Both the position numbers and the translations under genes were made by a program. A DNA stretch of 22,283 nucleotides, from positions 1 to 22,283 of the IMG/VR virus record IMGVR_UViG_3300025000_001858. One strand, written 5' to 3'. Positions within the stretch are counted from its first letter, which is position 1. Each line of letters starts with the position of its first letter. This document shows positions 7,543 to 14,715 of the stretch, one piece after another. The stretch comes from a virus. The notes below the pieces were generated by a model. The model saw only the letters and a list, made by a program, of their open reading frames with translations, did not search any database and was not told where the DNA came from.

Positions 7543-8838
7543 TTATCCCTTCATCACGGCCCGGAAGATGTCGCGCGCTGTGGGCCTCGCCCCGGGAGGC
7601 AGAGCGGGCGCCGACGTCGTCGCCGGCCTCCCTCCCGTCGCCTCTCGAATCGAGACCACCTTCGCGGCCTTCCCGAGCTTCAGTTGTGAGGCCTTTCGGA
7701 TCCGCTCCGCGATGCCGTCGGTCCTCTTCCGGAACTCCAGGTCCACCACGTTCTTCGCCCGCGCCCGGATGAGGCCCGCCGCCTTGGCGATCCTCTGCTC
7801 CGGGGGGAGGCTCGTGTCGTTGAGGGCCTGAATGAAGAGGCGCTGGACGGCACCGTTTCCGGCGACGGTCCGGTGAACCCCGTGAACGATTTCGTTGATG
7901 ACTTGCTCCGAGGTGAGGAGCCCATCCGGGTCCCGCCTCTTCACCACGTCGGCCACCAGCGCCCGGACCTCGCGGTCCGCCGCCTCGTTGCCGCCTGCGA
8001 AGAGACGCTGCCGCTGCTCCGCCTGCCCCCGGGTGTCCTGCTCCCGCCTCCGCGCCGGCTCCTGCGCGTCCGGATTCGGAAGGGGGGCCGGGGCTGCGGC
8101 CGCGGGCGCCGCCGTGCGCCCCGTTGCGAGCTCGTCGATCATCTCGCGGACCGCCGCCAGCGCCTCGCGCCTGAACGGGTCCTCCGCCGCGATCGACTCG
8201 AGCTTCGCGAGCCCCGTTTCCCAGACCTGGCCGCCGAGCTCGTAGTAAGCCTCGGGGGCCAGCTTGGGGAGGCTCTTCGCCACCGTCCGGATGAACCGGT
8301 CGGCGTTCCCCGGGTCCAGCTCGCGCAGCCCGTCGAGGAACTTCTCGGGGCCGTCGGCGTCCGGGTGCGTGAAGAGACCCTCGAAGGCGTCCAGCGCCTT
8401 CGCACGGTCGACCGTGAGGGTCAGGTCGTCGAGGGACTGGATCTGCTCCCTGTACGCCTGGGCCTCTTCGACCGAGATGCCGAGGGGGTCGAGGTCCCGC
8501 TTGTAGAAGTGGGCCGCCCTGAGCTCGGGGAACTTCTTCAGGACCGCCTTCAGGTCCTTCGGGATCTCCGCGTCCTCGAGGGGGTCTTCCTCCGCGGTCT
8601 TCTTCTCCGGCTCGGCTTCGGCAGGGGGCTCCTCGCCCTCCGCCTCTTCGCTCCCTTCGCCGTCGGTACTCGCCTCGTCGGCCAGGTCCTCACCCGCATC
8701 CTCTTCGCCCTCGCCCATCAGGGCAGCGAAGCGGGACGGCGTTTCGGGGGCGGCCGAGGACTCGCTTGGCGCCGGCGAGCTCGGTTCCGCGTCCACGGTC
8801 GGGGCCGCACTCGCCCCGGTTTCGATGTCGTCGCTCAT
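7543..8838 (-). CDS. Capsid scaffolding-like protein
   Basis: This 431-residue protein sits directly upstream of the capsid gene. Residues 1-95 are acidic, Ala/Ser/Pro/Glu-rich and probably disordered. The middle is largely helical with charged segments (LPKLAPEAYYELGGQVWETG and similar), then a Gln/Arg-rich linker (RRREQDTRGQAEQRQR), then a C-terminal helical and basic region (KASQLKLGKAAKVVSIREAT). This layout matches scaffold proteins, whose basic C-terminal part binds the capsid protein. Length is above the T7 scaffold (about 300) and near other podovirus scaffolds. The ATG overlaps the stop of a possible 23-residue cistron (TGATG) and has GGGAGG six bases upstream. No protease catalytic motif is visible. 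Confidence 0.75.
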   Translation of the reverse strand: MSDDIETGASAAPTVDAEPSSPAPSESSAAPETPSRFAALMGEGEEDAGEDLADEASTDGEGSEEAEGEEPPAEAEPEKKTAEEDPLEDAEIPKDLKAVLKKFPELRAAHFYKRDLDPLGISVEEAQAYREQIQSLDDLTLTVDRAKALDAFEGLFTHPDADGPEKFLDGLRELDPGNADRFIRTVAKSLPKLAPEAYYELGGQVWETGLAKLESIAAEDPFRREALAAVREMIDELATGRTAAPAAAAPAPLPNPDAQEPARRREQDTRGQAEQRQRLFAGGNEAADREVRALVADVVKRRDPDGLLTSEQVINEIVHGVHRTVAGNGAVQRLFIQALNDTSLPPEQRIAKAAGLIRARAKNVVDLEFRKRTDGIAERIRKASQLKLGKAAKVVSIREATGGRPATTSAPALPPGARPTARDIFRAVMKG

Positions 8839-8909
8839 CAGGTCCTCCCGGGCGTGTTACGGGTCGCCCGTGCCCGAGTGCGGGGAAGAGGGTCCCCGGA
8901 GCCCTTCAT
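8838..8909 (-). CDS. Possible 23-residue basic peptide upstream of the scaffold gene
   Basis: This small frame encodes MKGSGDPLPRT followed by an Arg/Thr-rich end. Its stop shares a base with the scaffold ATG (TGATG), and a purine-rich site, GGAAGGGAA, lies at suitable distance before its ATG. The pattern fits a translated leader that feeds ribosomes into the scaffold gene. It may be only spacer DNA, because the scaffold gene has its own strong site inside this frame. No known peptide is recognised. Confidence 0.3.
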   Translation of the reverse strand: MKGSGDPLPRTRARATRNTPGRT

Positions 8910-8935
8910 GCCGTTCCCTTCCGGATCTGTCTCAA
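8906..8935 (-). other. Possible nine-codon mini-cistron between fibre and scaffold genes
   Basis: After the fibre stop, AGGAG is followed six bases later by TTG, opening a nine-codon frame (MRQIRKGTA) whose TGA overlaps the next ATG as ATGA. An ATG at 8941 lies in the same frame but directly abuts the AGGAG. The chain of coupled stops and starts is the only evidence. Confidence 0.2.
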
Positions 8936-8944
8936 TGTCATCTC

Positions 8945-10189
8945 CTAGAAGGTCGCCAGTGCGACCCAACTGTAGGAATCCGCGTCCGACTTGCCGCAAA
9001 TCGCGATCGTGTCCGCGACCCCGGCCCCGCCCGCTACGTAGAACATCAGGCCGCGCGCAGTCGCGTCGCACGTCGGGCGACTGCCGGTGACCAGCCGCAC
9101 CCCGGTACCGACCAACCGTGCCTGTCCCGTGCTCCCCGCCCACACGTCCGCGACGGAGCCGTTGCCGAGTACGACGCGGTTGTCGGCATCGACGTAGGCT
9201 GCGTAGCCGATGGCCGTCGCGTTGTTCCGTTGCGCCGCGGAGCCGAGGCCCGCCAGGGGGCCGATAAACGTGCCGGTGCCGCCGGTCGTAACGGCGTTTG
9301 CCGTGCTCGGCGTGGCCCCCGACGAGTACCCGGCTGAGAAGCCGATCGCGACGTTGGTGTTGCCCGTCGTGACGCTCCGGAGCGCCGAGTGCCCTAGCGC
9401 CAGATTGGTCGCGCACGAAGTGCAGACGAGGAGCGCGCCGGTGCCGACCGCTACGTTGCTGAACCCGGTTTCGATGGCCGCGAGCGCGTTGTTGCCGACG
9501 CTCGTATTCGTTGAACCGAGCGTCATCCCGAGCGCCGTACCGCGATAGACGCGCACCCCCGCGAAACCGTCCGAGTTTGACCCGCTGACGGTCAGCGCCG
9601 CGTCCGCGCTGTTGTCGTCGTAGGTCGTCGTCGCAATCGGGATCGTCCCCGACGTGACCCACCACGACGACGTCGGCCCCTGCTTGGACGAGTAGACCTT
9701 CCACCCGGTCGCCAGCGGCGGCGGCGAGGCGGGCTGCGTCGTCGTGATCGCCTTCGTCCCGTCCACGGTGATGTTCGCGCTGACCGTCCCGACAGCGGTC
9801 TCGCCAGTCGCCGTGACCCACGAGCACTTGACGTTCCACGTCCCGGCAGGCTTCGTGCCCGCCGCTATGGCCGCAAGCGTCGCTGCGCCAGGGGGCGCGA
9901 CAGGGGTTAGGGTGAGGGCGCCGCCGTCCACGCTGACGTTCCGCGCGACGGTGGTCCCGGTGCTCGTCGTCGTGTCCGTCGTCGGCGCGTAGACCGTCGG
10001 CGAGCAGGCGAGATACGGCGGCGTGCCGGAGAAGTACGGCACCAGCCCGTCCGCGCAGCCCGTAGGGGCCGTCGCCGCCCCGTAGGACCACCCCTCGTTC
10101 ATCCGCGCCGGCCGCTGCTGCTGCGCGAGCGCCTCGAGCGGGACGAGGAGCACCGCCAGGAGCGCGAAGAGAGCCGAGAGCCGTCTCAT
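8945..10189 (-). CDS. Fibre or adhesin-like protein with Sec signal peptide and YadA-head-like repeats
   Basis: This is a 414-residue protein, started at the ATG overlapping the previous stop (ATGA). A GTG 15 bases upstream is possible but would put five extra residues before the signal. Residues 1-22 form a textbook Sec signal peptide: MRR, a leucine-rich core (LSALFALLAVLLVPLEALA), and likely cleavage after ALA-22. A fibronectin-like beta region lies around 115-200 (GTWNVKCSWVTATGETAVGT). From about 225 come repeats of the YadA head type: NTSVGNNAL, NVAVGTGAL, NLALGHSAL, NVAIGFSAG, NATAIGYAA. These fold as left-handed beta-roll coils in trimeric adhesins. The C-terminus carries two Cys (374, 398) in RPTCDATARG and ADTIAICGK. 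It lies between head genes, so it may be a virion fibre, but the signal implies export. Codon use (more GCG, GGC) looks unlike its neighbours, which suggests later acquisition. Confidence 0.7.
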   Translation of the reverse strand: MRRLSALFALLAVLLVPLEALAQQQRPARMNEGWSYGAATAPTGCADGLVPYFSGTPPYLACSPTVYAPTTDTTTSTGTTVARNVSVDGGALTLTPVAPPGAATLAAIAAGTKPAGTWNVKCSWVTATGETAVGTVSANITVDGTKAITTTQPASPPPLATGWKVYSSKQGPTSSWWVTSGTIPIATTTYDDNSADAALTVSGSNSDGFAGVRVYRGTALGMTLGSTNTSVGNNALAAIETGFSNVAVGTGALLVCTSCATNLALGHSALRSVTTGNTNVAIGFSAGYSSGATPSTANAVTTGGTGTFIGPLAGLGSAAQRNNATAIGYAAYVDADNRVVLGNGSVADVWAGSTGQARLVGTGVRLVTGSRPTCDATARGLMFYVAGGAGVADTIAICGKSDADSYSWVALATF

Positions 10190-10488
10190 CGCTTGTGCCC
10201 CCACGCGAGGAGGACCTCGTTGATCGTGCCCGCGGCCCGCGTGATGTCGATCTGCACGAGGCTCGAGGGGCGCAGGTCGTAGTACTCCGTCGCCCCGGTG
10301 TAGGCCACGAGCGCCCCGGAGTTTTTCGTCTCCATGAACGACGTCGGGCTCTCCCCCTGGAGGATCGAGATCGACCCCTCGAAGCCCGTGCCGCGGATCT
10401 GGACGCGCAGATAGGCGACGTCTCCGACGCTCTGCACCCCCGAGCTCCAGTTCGCCGTGATGTCCGTCGGGTTGAGCTTGATGACCAT
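10186..10488 (-). CDS. Small head-associated protein, function unknown
   Basis: This 100-residue protein begins MVIKLNPTDITANWSSG and has a beta-rich core (VAYLRVQIRGTGFEGSISIL), ending NEVLLAWGHKR. It has no Cys, membrane segment or signal. AGGAGA overlaps the portal stop and lies six bases before the ATG, so the pair is coupled. Its stop overlaps the fibre start. It could be a fibre-attachment or decoration protein because it joins the portal gene to the fibre gene, but this is only positional. Confidence 0.65.
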   Translation of the reverse strand: MVIKLNPTDITANWSSGVQSVGDVAYLRVQIRGTGFEGSISILQGESPTSFMETKNSGALVAYTGATEYYDLRPSSLVQIDITRAAGTINEVLLAWGHKR

Positions 10489-10498
10489 CGTCGTTCTC

Positions 10499-12916
10499 CT
10501 ACATCACCGGGGCGCCGAGGCCGGGCGCCGTGAGGTCCTGCCCGGGGCCTACGGGGTTCGTCATCGGGTTCATCTCGCGCGCGTCGGGCCTTGGGCCTCC
10601 CGGCCTGGGAGGGCCGCCAGCGGCCGGCGCAGGCCCAGGGGCAGGCATCGGAGGCGCGGAGAGCATCCCCACCAGCGCCTGGCGTTGCTGGATCGCCATG
10701 AGGTGCTCGCGCCAGTGAGCCTTCACGTTCTCCCACCCGGCACTGTTCTGCAGGCGCACCTTCCCGCCCTCGCGGCTGTTGGCCCAGAGGTCGATCGCCT
10801 GGATGTGCGCCGCGTGGTCCTCGAGCTCCACGTCCACCGGCACCGTCGAAGACGGCATCCCGGTGTAGGGGTCGAGCGAGGGGGCCTCGTCGAGGAGGGC
10901 CTCGATTTCCCGGCGCTGCTGCTCCCGCGCGTCCTGCCCGGGGAAGCGGAGGTCCCGGTGCCCGAGGTTCTCCGCCGTGATCGCCTCGTTCTGGGGGCCG
11001 AGGACGAGGCCCTGGAACGCGGCGTTCGCGGAGTATTCGAACCAGGCGGCCCGGCGCTCGGCGGGCCCCATCGGGAACCCGGCATCGTCGTCGCTCTCGA
11101 TCCGGATCTCCCCCTTCAGGGAGTCGATCGAGATGGTCTGCTTTCCCCACTCGCCCGAGTCGTTCTGCGTCCCTACCTCGACGTCGTCGTACCCGTCCCG
11201 CGCGTAGATCTCCACCGCCTGGAGGTCGCTCTCGTTCGAAAGCGCCTCGAGCTCCTTCCACGGGATGCCGTGACGCATCAGCCCCTGGTCGCGCATGAGG
11301 CGGTAGCCGCCGAGGGTTCGGCCGGCGCCGCCCGCGTTACCACCCCACAGGGCCGGGACGATTCCGCTGCGCTGCTGCGCCCTCTCGCCCCCCAGCTCCT
11401 TCTCGAGGTTGCCGACCTCGGACGGGAGGTTCGCGGTTGGAGTCGGCACCACGGCGTCCCGGAGGCTCCCGCCGTCCGCCGGGGTCTTCGCCTGGTAGAT
11501 GAGCCCCGGCTGGATGCGCCCCGCGGCGTACTCCTCGGCGCCGAGGATGTCGTTGTTGACGATCATCGCGGGGATGCCCTGCCGCGCCCCCTCCACCCGG
11601 AGGTTGAGGAGCTCGTTCGCGGTCTGCTGGAGCTCCCAGGTGGCGCTCCCCGCCGAGACGACCCCCGAGCCGTGCCCCGGGAACGTGAACCGGAAGGTCC
11701 AGTGATCGTCCATCGACTCGTCGAAGGCCTCGCAGAGGACGTCGCCCATGAAGACGAGGAGGGCCCCCTCCCCGAACTTCTCCTTCAGCTTCGCCTTCAC
11801 CCCGGGGTCCCCGACCTCCTCGAGCTGCCAGGGGCGGAGCCAGGCCCTCTCGTAGCAGAGGAGGTGATCGGGCCGCCGACTCGATCCGTAGACCAGGCCG
11901 CGCCGGGCCTCCGTCTCGTAGCTCTCCGAGGAGGACCCGCCGCTCCCCTTGTCGGTCAGCTCATCCGCCTTCTGGGGGTAGAGAGCCTTCGCGTGCGCCC
12001 TGGGGACGTCCTCCACGAGGGAGACGTACCCGCACTCCCTCACCAGGCGCGCCCCGGGGGTCCGCCGCATCTCGATCAGCCCGTGCGCGGTCTTCACCAC
12101 GCCGGCCTTGGGGATCTCGAGCATCCGCGCGACCCGGGGAACGGGGCCGTACTCCGGAGGTATCGGGCTCCCCATCTCGAGCGGGGCTCCGCAGTCGACG
12201 CACGCCGGCGCCTCCATCGGGGAGGTCTCTCCGCACATCGCGCATCGCATGGACGCGGGGCTCGTCTCCCCGATCTCGATCGTGATCTCGGGCTCGGTCG
12301 TCGACCCGAATCGCGCCTTGTCCGCACGCAGCCGCGTGTAGACCGCGCCGAACCCGTCGTTCCAGAAGTAGTAGCCGAGCCAGCGCCGGATGGTCAGGGA
12401 GTCGGTCGCCTTGTTCACCCACTCCACGAACCGCTCCCCCTCCTCGGCCGCGATCACGTCGCGCGGCTTGTCCGGGTCTCCGGGGGCGAAGCTGGTCTGC
12501 ACCGGGTTGGCGATCATCAGTGCCACGAAGTCGAGCCCGTACGGCGTGTAGAAGTTGTCGATGTGGAACGAGGGGAGGTCCTGGTCGGGCTCCGCCTCGT
12601 CCTCGAGCTGGCGGATGACGTCGACGTACCGCCTCTCACCCGGATCCCAGGCCAGGAGCTGCCGGCCGTTCCACCCTTCCCGGCGCTCGAGAGCCGGGCG
12701 GATCTCCTCCATCCGGAACCCGTCGTCGGAGTCCTTGATCTTCGTCCAGATCGCCTTGAGGGCGGCCTCTTCCTCCTCGTCGAGCTCCACCGCGGCCCGG
12801 TCGTACGTCGGGGCGTGGTCGTCTCCAACGAGGATGCCCCGCTGCTCCTCGCGGGCCTCGTCCTCTCCACCCTCAGAGCCCGTGAGCGTCGCCAGGAGTC
12901 CCTCGAGGCCCTCCAT
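10499..12916 (-). CDS. Portal protein with inserted zinc ribbon
   Basis: This 805-residue protein is the dodecameric ring at the head vertex through which DNA enters and leaves. The size suits the large P22-like portal class. N-terminal residues 1-55 are acidic and likely disordered. Recognisable portal-type segments include YTPYGLDFVALMIANP (123-138), LTIRRWLGYYFWNDGFGA (174-191) and the wing-to-stem helices after SATWELQQTANELLNLRVEG. An insert at 225-242 holds CAMC and CVDC with a 10-residue spacer, a zinc-ribbon pattern. The C-terminus is Pro/Gly-rich (MPAPGPAPAAGGPPRPGGPR). The start ATG shares one base with the previous stop (TGATG), with AAGGAG eight bases upstream. It is downstream of terminase and upstream of scaffold and capsid, with an unusual gene block in between. 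Confidence 0.8.
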   Translation of the reverse strand: MEGLEGLLATLTGSEGGEDEAREEQRGILVGDDHAPTYDRAAVELDEEEEAALKAIWTKIKDSDDGFRMEEIRPALERREGWNGRQLLAWDPGERRYVDVIRQLEDEAEPDQDLPSFHIDNFYTPYGLDFVALMIANPVQTSFAPGDPDKPRDVIAAEEGERFVEWVNKATDSLTIRRWLGYYFWNDGFGAVYTRLRADKARFGSTTEPEITIEIGETSPASMRCAMCGETSPMEAPACVDCGAPLEMGSPIPPEYGPVPRVARMLEIPKAGVVKTAHGLIEMRRTPGARLVRECGYVSLVEDVPRAHAKALYPQKADELTDKGSGGSSSESYETEARRGLVYGSSRRPDHLLCYERAWLRPWQLEEVGDPGVKAKLKEKFGEGALLVFMGDVLCEAFDESMDDHWTFRFTFPGHGSGVVSAGSATWELQQTANELLNLRVEGARQGIPAMIVNNDILGAEEYAAGRIQPGLIYQAKTPADGGSLRDAVVPTPTANLPSEVGNLEKELGGERAQQRSGIVPALWGGNAGGAGRTLGGYRLMRDQGLMRHGIPWKELEALSNESDLQAVEIYARDGYDDVEVGTQNDSGEWGKQTISIDSLKGEIRIESDDDAGFPMGPAERRAAWFEYSANAAFQGLVLGPQNEAITAENLGHRDLRFPGQDAREQQRREIEALLDEAPSLDPYTGMPSSTVPVDVELEDHAAHIQAIDLWANSREGGKVRLQNSAGWENVKAHWREHLMAIQQRQALVGMLSAPPMPAPGPAPAAGGPPRPGGPRPDAREMNPMTNPVGPGQDLTAPGLGAPVM

Positions 12917-13275
12917 CAGGTGTTCTCCTTCGCGGCCTCGTCCAGCGTCCTGCGCGCGGCCGCGGCTTGCGCGAAGCGCCGCTCGAGGTCACGCTTCGCC
13001 CGGCTCGGTGAAACGATCCGGAAGGACGGCTGCGGGGGCCGCGGCTGCACCCCGTGGGAAGAAACCGGCCGCGTGCCGTCGTGCGTCGTCTCCAGCTCGG
13101 GAATCCCCTCGTGCTGGCCCGCCGCCGGCTCCGCGGCCTGTCTCAGCGTCTCCACCGTCTCCTCGAGACGGGCGAGGCGCCGGTCGACGAGGATGTTCTG
13201 CGCCACGATCGCCGCCACGGTCAGCGACTGCACGACGATCAGCACGGTGCCGAGGAGAGCGAGGTCGCCGCTCAT
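12916..13275 (-). CDS. Single-pass membrane protein with coiled coil, possible lysis or envelope factor
   Basis: This 119-residue protein opens with a hydrophobic span (LALLGTVLIVVQSLTVAAIV, residues 5-24) and then a heptad-like charged helix (DRRLARLEETVETLRQAAEP). A Pro-rich linker and a basic helix (RAKRDLERRFAQAAAARRTL) complete it. The layout of one N-terminal helix and a long soluble coiled coil resembles inner-membrane spanins and phage membrane-anchored unknowns. The ATG overlaps the stop of its neighbour (ATGA), and AGGG lies just upstream. Its stop overlaps the portal start. It could instead be a virion ejection factor. The family is not recognised. Confidence 0.65.
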   Translation of the reverse strand: MSGDLALLGTVLIVVQSLTVAAIVAQNILVDRRLARLEETVETLRQAAEPAAGQHEGIPELETTHDGTRPVSSHGVQPRPPQPSFRIVSPSRAKRDLERRFAQAAAARRTLDEAAKENT

Positions 13276-13667
13276 CGCGCCCTCAGCTCCCGGTTGATCA
13301 CCGTCTTGAGCTCAACGATGGTCTCCCGGAGGCTCCGGACGTCCTGCTGTAAGCCGTCGATCTGGATCGTGAGACGCCGGATCTCGGCGTCCTTCGCCTT
13401 GTCCGAGGCGTGCTGCGCGTCCGCCGTCCGCACGAGCTCCATGTGGGCCCGCGGGTTGATCTCGTGAAGCTGGATGAGCTGGTTCACCCGCTGGTCCAGC
13501 GCCCAGACCAGAATCCCCGCGAGGGAAATGCCGAGAGCCGCCGTGATCGCCACGACCGTCTTCCAGAGGTCCTTCATCGGAACCACCTGCGGCGGGCGCG
13601 GGTCCCTCGAGTGGGTGAACTGGTACTCCTTCCCGTCGGACGCCGTCACGCGATCACCTCGGAACAT
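13272..13667 (-). CDS. Membrane-anchored coiled-coil protein with multiple candidate starts
   Basis: The annotated start gives 131 residues. The first 30 are polar (VTASDGKEYQFTHS, then DPRPP), followed by MKDLWKTVV and a membrane span (AITAALGISLAGILVWAL, about 40-57). A long coiled coil runs to the C-terminus (IRRLTIQIDGLQQDVRSLRE). The pattern resembles an inner-membrane spanin. Three starts have plausible ribosome sites: ATG 13667 (GAGGA at five bases; overlaps the upstream gene by 14), GTG 13649 (GAGGTG) and ATG 13577 (AGGTGG). The last would give a 101-residue form starting just before the membrane span. I chose 13667 because 14-base overlaps occur elsewhere here. It forms a pair with the next gene, which has a similar layout. 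Confidence 0.6.
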   Translation of the reverse strand: MFRGDRVTASDGKEYQFTHSRDPRPPQVVPMKDLWKTVVAITAALGISLAGILVWALDQRVNQLIQLHEINPRAHMELVRTADAQHASDKAKDAEIRRLTIQIDGLQQDVRSLRETIVELKTVINRELRAR

Positions 13668-13905
13668 CTCCGTCCTCGTCGACGGTCACCGGCCCGAAGA
13701 ACCACCCGAACACGATGGTCCGGGCCGCCTTCCGCCCCCACCCGGCCAGCGCCGACACGAGGAAGAGGACGAGCGTCCTCCACGAGAGCTCCTCGGCCAT
13801 GGCCCAGGCGGAGAGAGCGTCCGTGATGGCGATCGCGAGGCCCGCGTAGGCCCCCACCATCGCTCTCGAGTGCCACCACGGAATCGCCGCGCCGGGAGAC
13901 GTCAC
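13654..13905 (-). CDS. Two-helix membrane protein, holin-like
   Basis: This 83-residue protein starts at GTG. It has two hydrophobic segments: AMVGAYAGLAIAITDALSAW (about 15-34) and TLVLFLVSALAGWG (about 44-57), the second followed by a basic turn (RKAAR) and a further hydrophobic stretch (TIVFGWFFGP). The C-terminus is charged (DEDGD). Size, two or three membrane spans and charged termini fit small phage holins, which make the hole that triggers lysis, but holins share little sequence. Context with a lipoprotein and coiled-coil membrane proteins supports a lysis cassette. GAGGA lies only one base before the GTG, and AAGGA about ten bases before. No lysin gene is seen nearby, so the call stays tentative. 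Confidence 0.5.
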   Translation of the reverse strand: MTSPGAAIPWWHSRAMVGAYAGLAIAITDALSAWAMAEELSWRTLVLFLVSALAGWGRKAARTIVFGWFFGPVTVDEDGDVPR

Positions 13906-13909
13906 GTCC

Positions 13910-14116
13910 TCAGTCCTTGATGTCGCGGTCCGCCTGGTCGATCAGGGCGGCGGTCAGGAGCAGCGGCGATCCGTCCGCGGCCCCGAAGGCGCGCGCGTAG
14001 TCCACCGCGTTCCTCTCCCCCTTCGGAGGGAGCACCTTGATCGCCTCGTCCACGACCTTCGCGAGTTCGAGAGCCTTCATCGCCAGAGCGAATGCCTCAT
14101 GTGCGTCGAGTGCCAC
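13910..14116 (-). CDS. Small unknown protein (68 residues)
   Basis: It starts at GTG with a very strong site, AAGGAGG, six bases upstream. The site overlaps the coding end of the preceding gene. The product is helical, Ala- and Leu-rich: AHEAFALAMKALELAKVVDE then AIKVLPPKGERNAVDYARAF. There is no membrane span, Cys or signal. It lies between two tiny genes and the holin-like gene. I do not recognise it. The strong ribosome site argues that it is real. Confidence 0.6.
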   Translation of the reverse strand: MALDAHEAFALAMKALELAKVVDEAIKVLPPKGERNAVDYARAFGAADGSPLLLTAALIDQADRDIKD

Positions 14117-14117
14117 G

Positions 14118-14282
14118 TCATGCCTCCTTCGGGGGTCTGAGCGGAGGAAGCGACGCGAGGGCTTTCCTCACATCCGCCGCCTTCGGGTTGTTCATTCCGA
14201 CGAGCTTCGCGAGAGCGACGCGCCCCTCCGGCGAGTTGCCCAGGAGGAGGAGCTGCTCGAGCACGGCGAGGGCTTCCTTCAC
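14118..14282 (-). CDS. Small unknown protein (54 residues)
   Basis: The chosen start is GTG 14282, because AGGTGA (formed by the stop of the previous gene) lies five bases before it. The open frame reaches further upstream, but that part is a shadow of the Pro/Thr-rich gene. The product VKEALAVLEQLLLLGNSPEG continues through an amphipathic helix and ends LRPPKEA. The N-terminal helix is leucine-rich, but short for a membrane span and flanked by acidic residues. Function is unknown. Confidence 0.55.
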   Translation of the reverse strand: MKEALAVLEQLLLLGNSPEGRVALAKLVGMNNPKAADVRKALASLPPLRPPKEA

Positions 14283-14286
14283 CGCG

Positions 14287-14715
14287 TCACCTGATCCTCG
14301 TGAGCCGGTACGCCGCAGGCACCGTCCCAGGCACATCCGAGTGGTAGAGGAGGACCTCCACCTCCGCACCGTCCGGCCACCGCAGCACTCCGCCCACCGG
14401 CGGCGTCCCAACCAGCATCGGCGCCGGCTGCAGGCGCAGGAGCGGCGTCCGCTCGCAGGCGCACGGTGGGGTCGTCCCCCCAGGCAGCGGCGTTGCCGTA
14501 GCCGTAGGGGGCGAAGGGGAAGGGGTAGGGCTTGGGGATGCGGCCGGCGTCGGTGTCGCTGTGGCCGCCGGCCGCGGGGTCGGTGTCGGAGTAGCCGTGG
14601 CGGGAGGCCGGGGCGTGGGGTAGACGGGCCGTCGCGTGGGGGTCGGCGCCGGCACCCACTGCGCCACCGCCGTCCCCGCCACGAGAACCGCCAGGAGCCA
14701 CGCCCACCGGTTCAC
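14287..14715 (-). CDS. Secreted proline/threonine-rich protein with signal peptide
   Basis: This 142-residue protein starts at GTG in a GTGA overlap with the previous stop. The N-terminus MNRWAWLLAVLVAGTAVAQ is a good Sec signal with likely cleavage after AVA. Next comes a long low-complexity region of Pro, Thr, Ala and Ser (repeats like PTPTPRPAATATPTP, about residues 22-78). A short globular end contains CAC (near 87-89) and WPDGAEVEVLLYHSDVPG. Such Pro/Thr regions act as extended spacers across the periplasm or cell wall. An outer spanin-like or envelope-spanning role is possible, but no lipobox is seen at the cleavage site. It stands beside a lipoprotein and membrane proteins. The longer open frame reaching 14952 is a shadow of the neighbouring gene. 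Confidence 0.6.
   Translation of the reverse strand: MNRWAWLLAVLVAGTAVAQWVPAPTPTRRPVYPTPRPPATATPTPTPRPAATATPTPAASPSPTPSPSPPTATATPLPGGTTPPCACERTPLLRLQPAPMLVGTPPVGGVLRWPDGAEVEVLLYHSDVPGTVPAAYRLTRIR

Noticed and set aside
5809-7689. Long plus-strand open frame (626 codons) opposite the capsid gene
   Set aside because: It is a mirror of capsid and downstream coding, with a low-complexity Arg/His/Val/Leu composition and no recognisable motif.
8838-11261. Minus-strand frame of 807 codons overlapping fibre and portal genes
   Set aside because: It is out of frame with both well-supported proteins and has the biased Arg/Gly composition of a shadow frame.
10457-13297. Very long plus-strand open frame (946 codons) opposite the portal gene
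   Set aside because: High GC content produces long open frames on the opposite strand. Its translation is Arg/Leu/Pro/Val-rich without domain pattern, and the minus strand encodes the portal.
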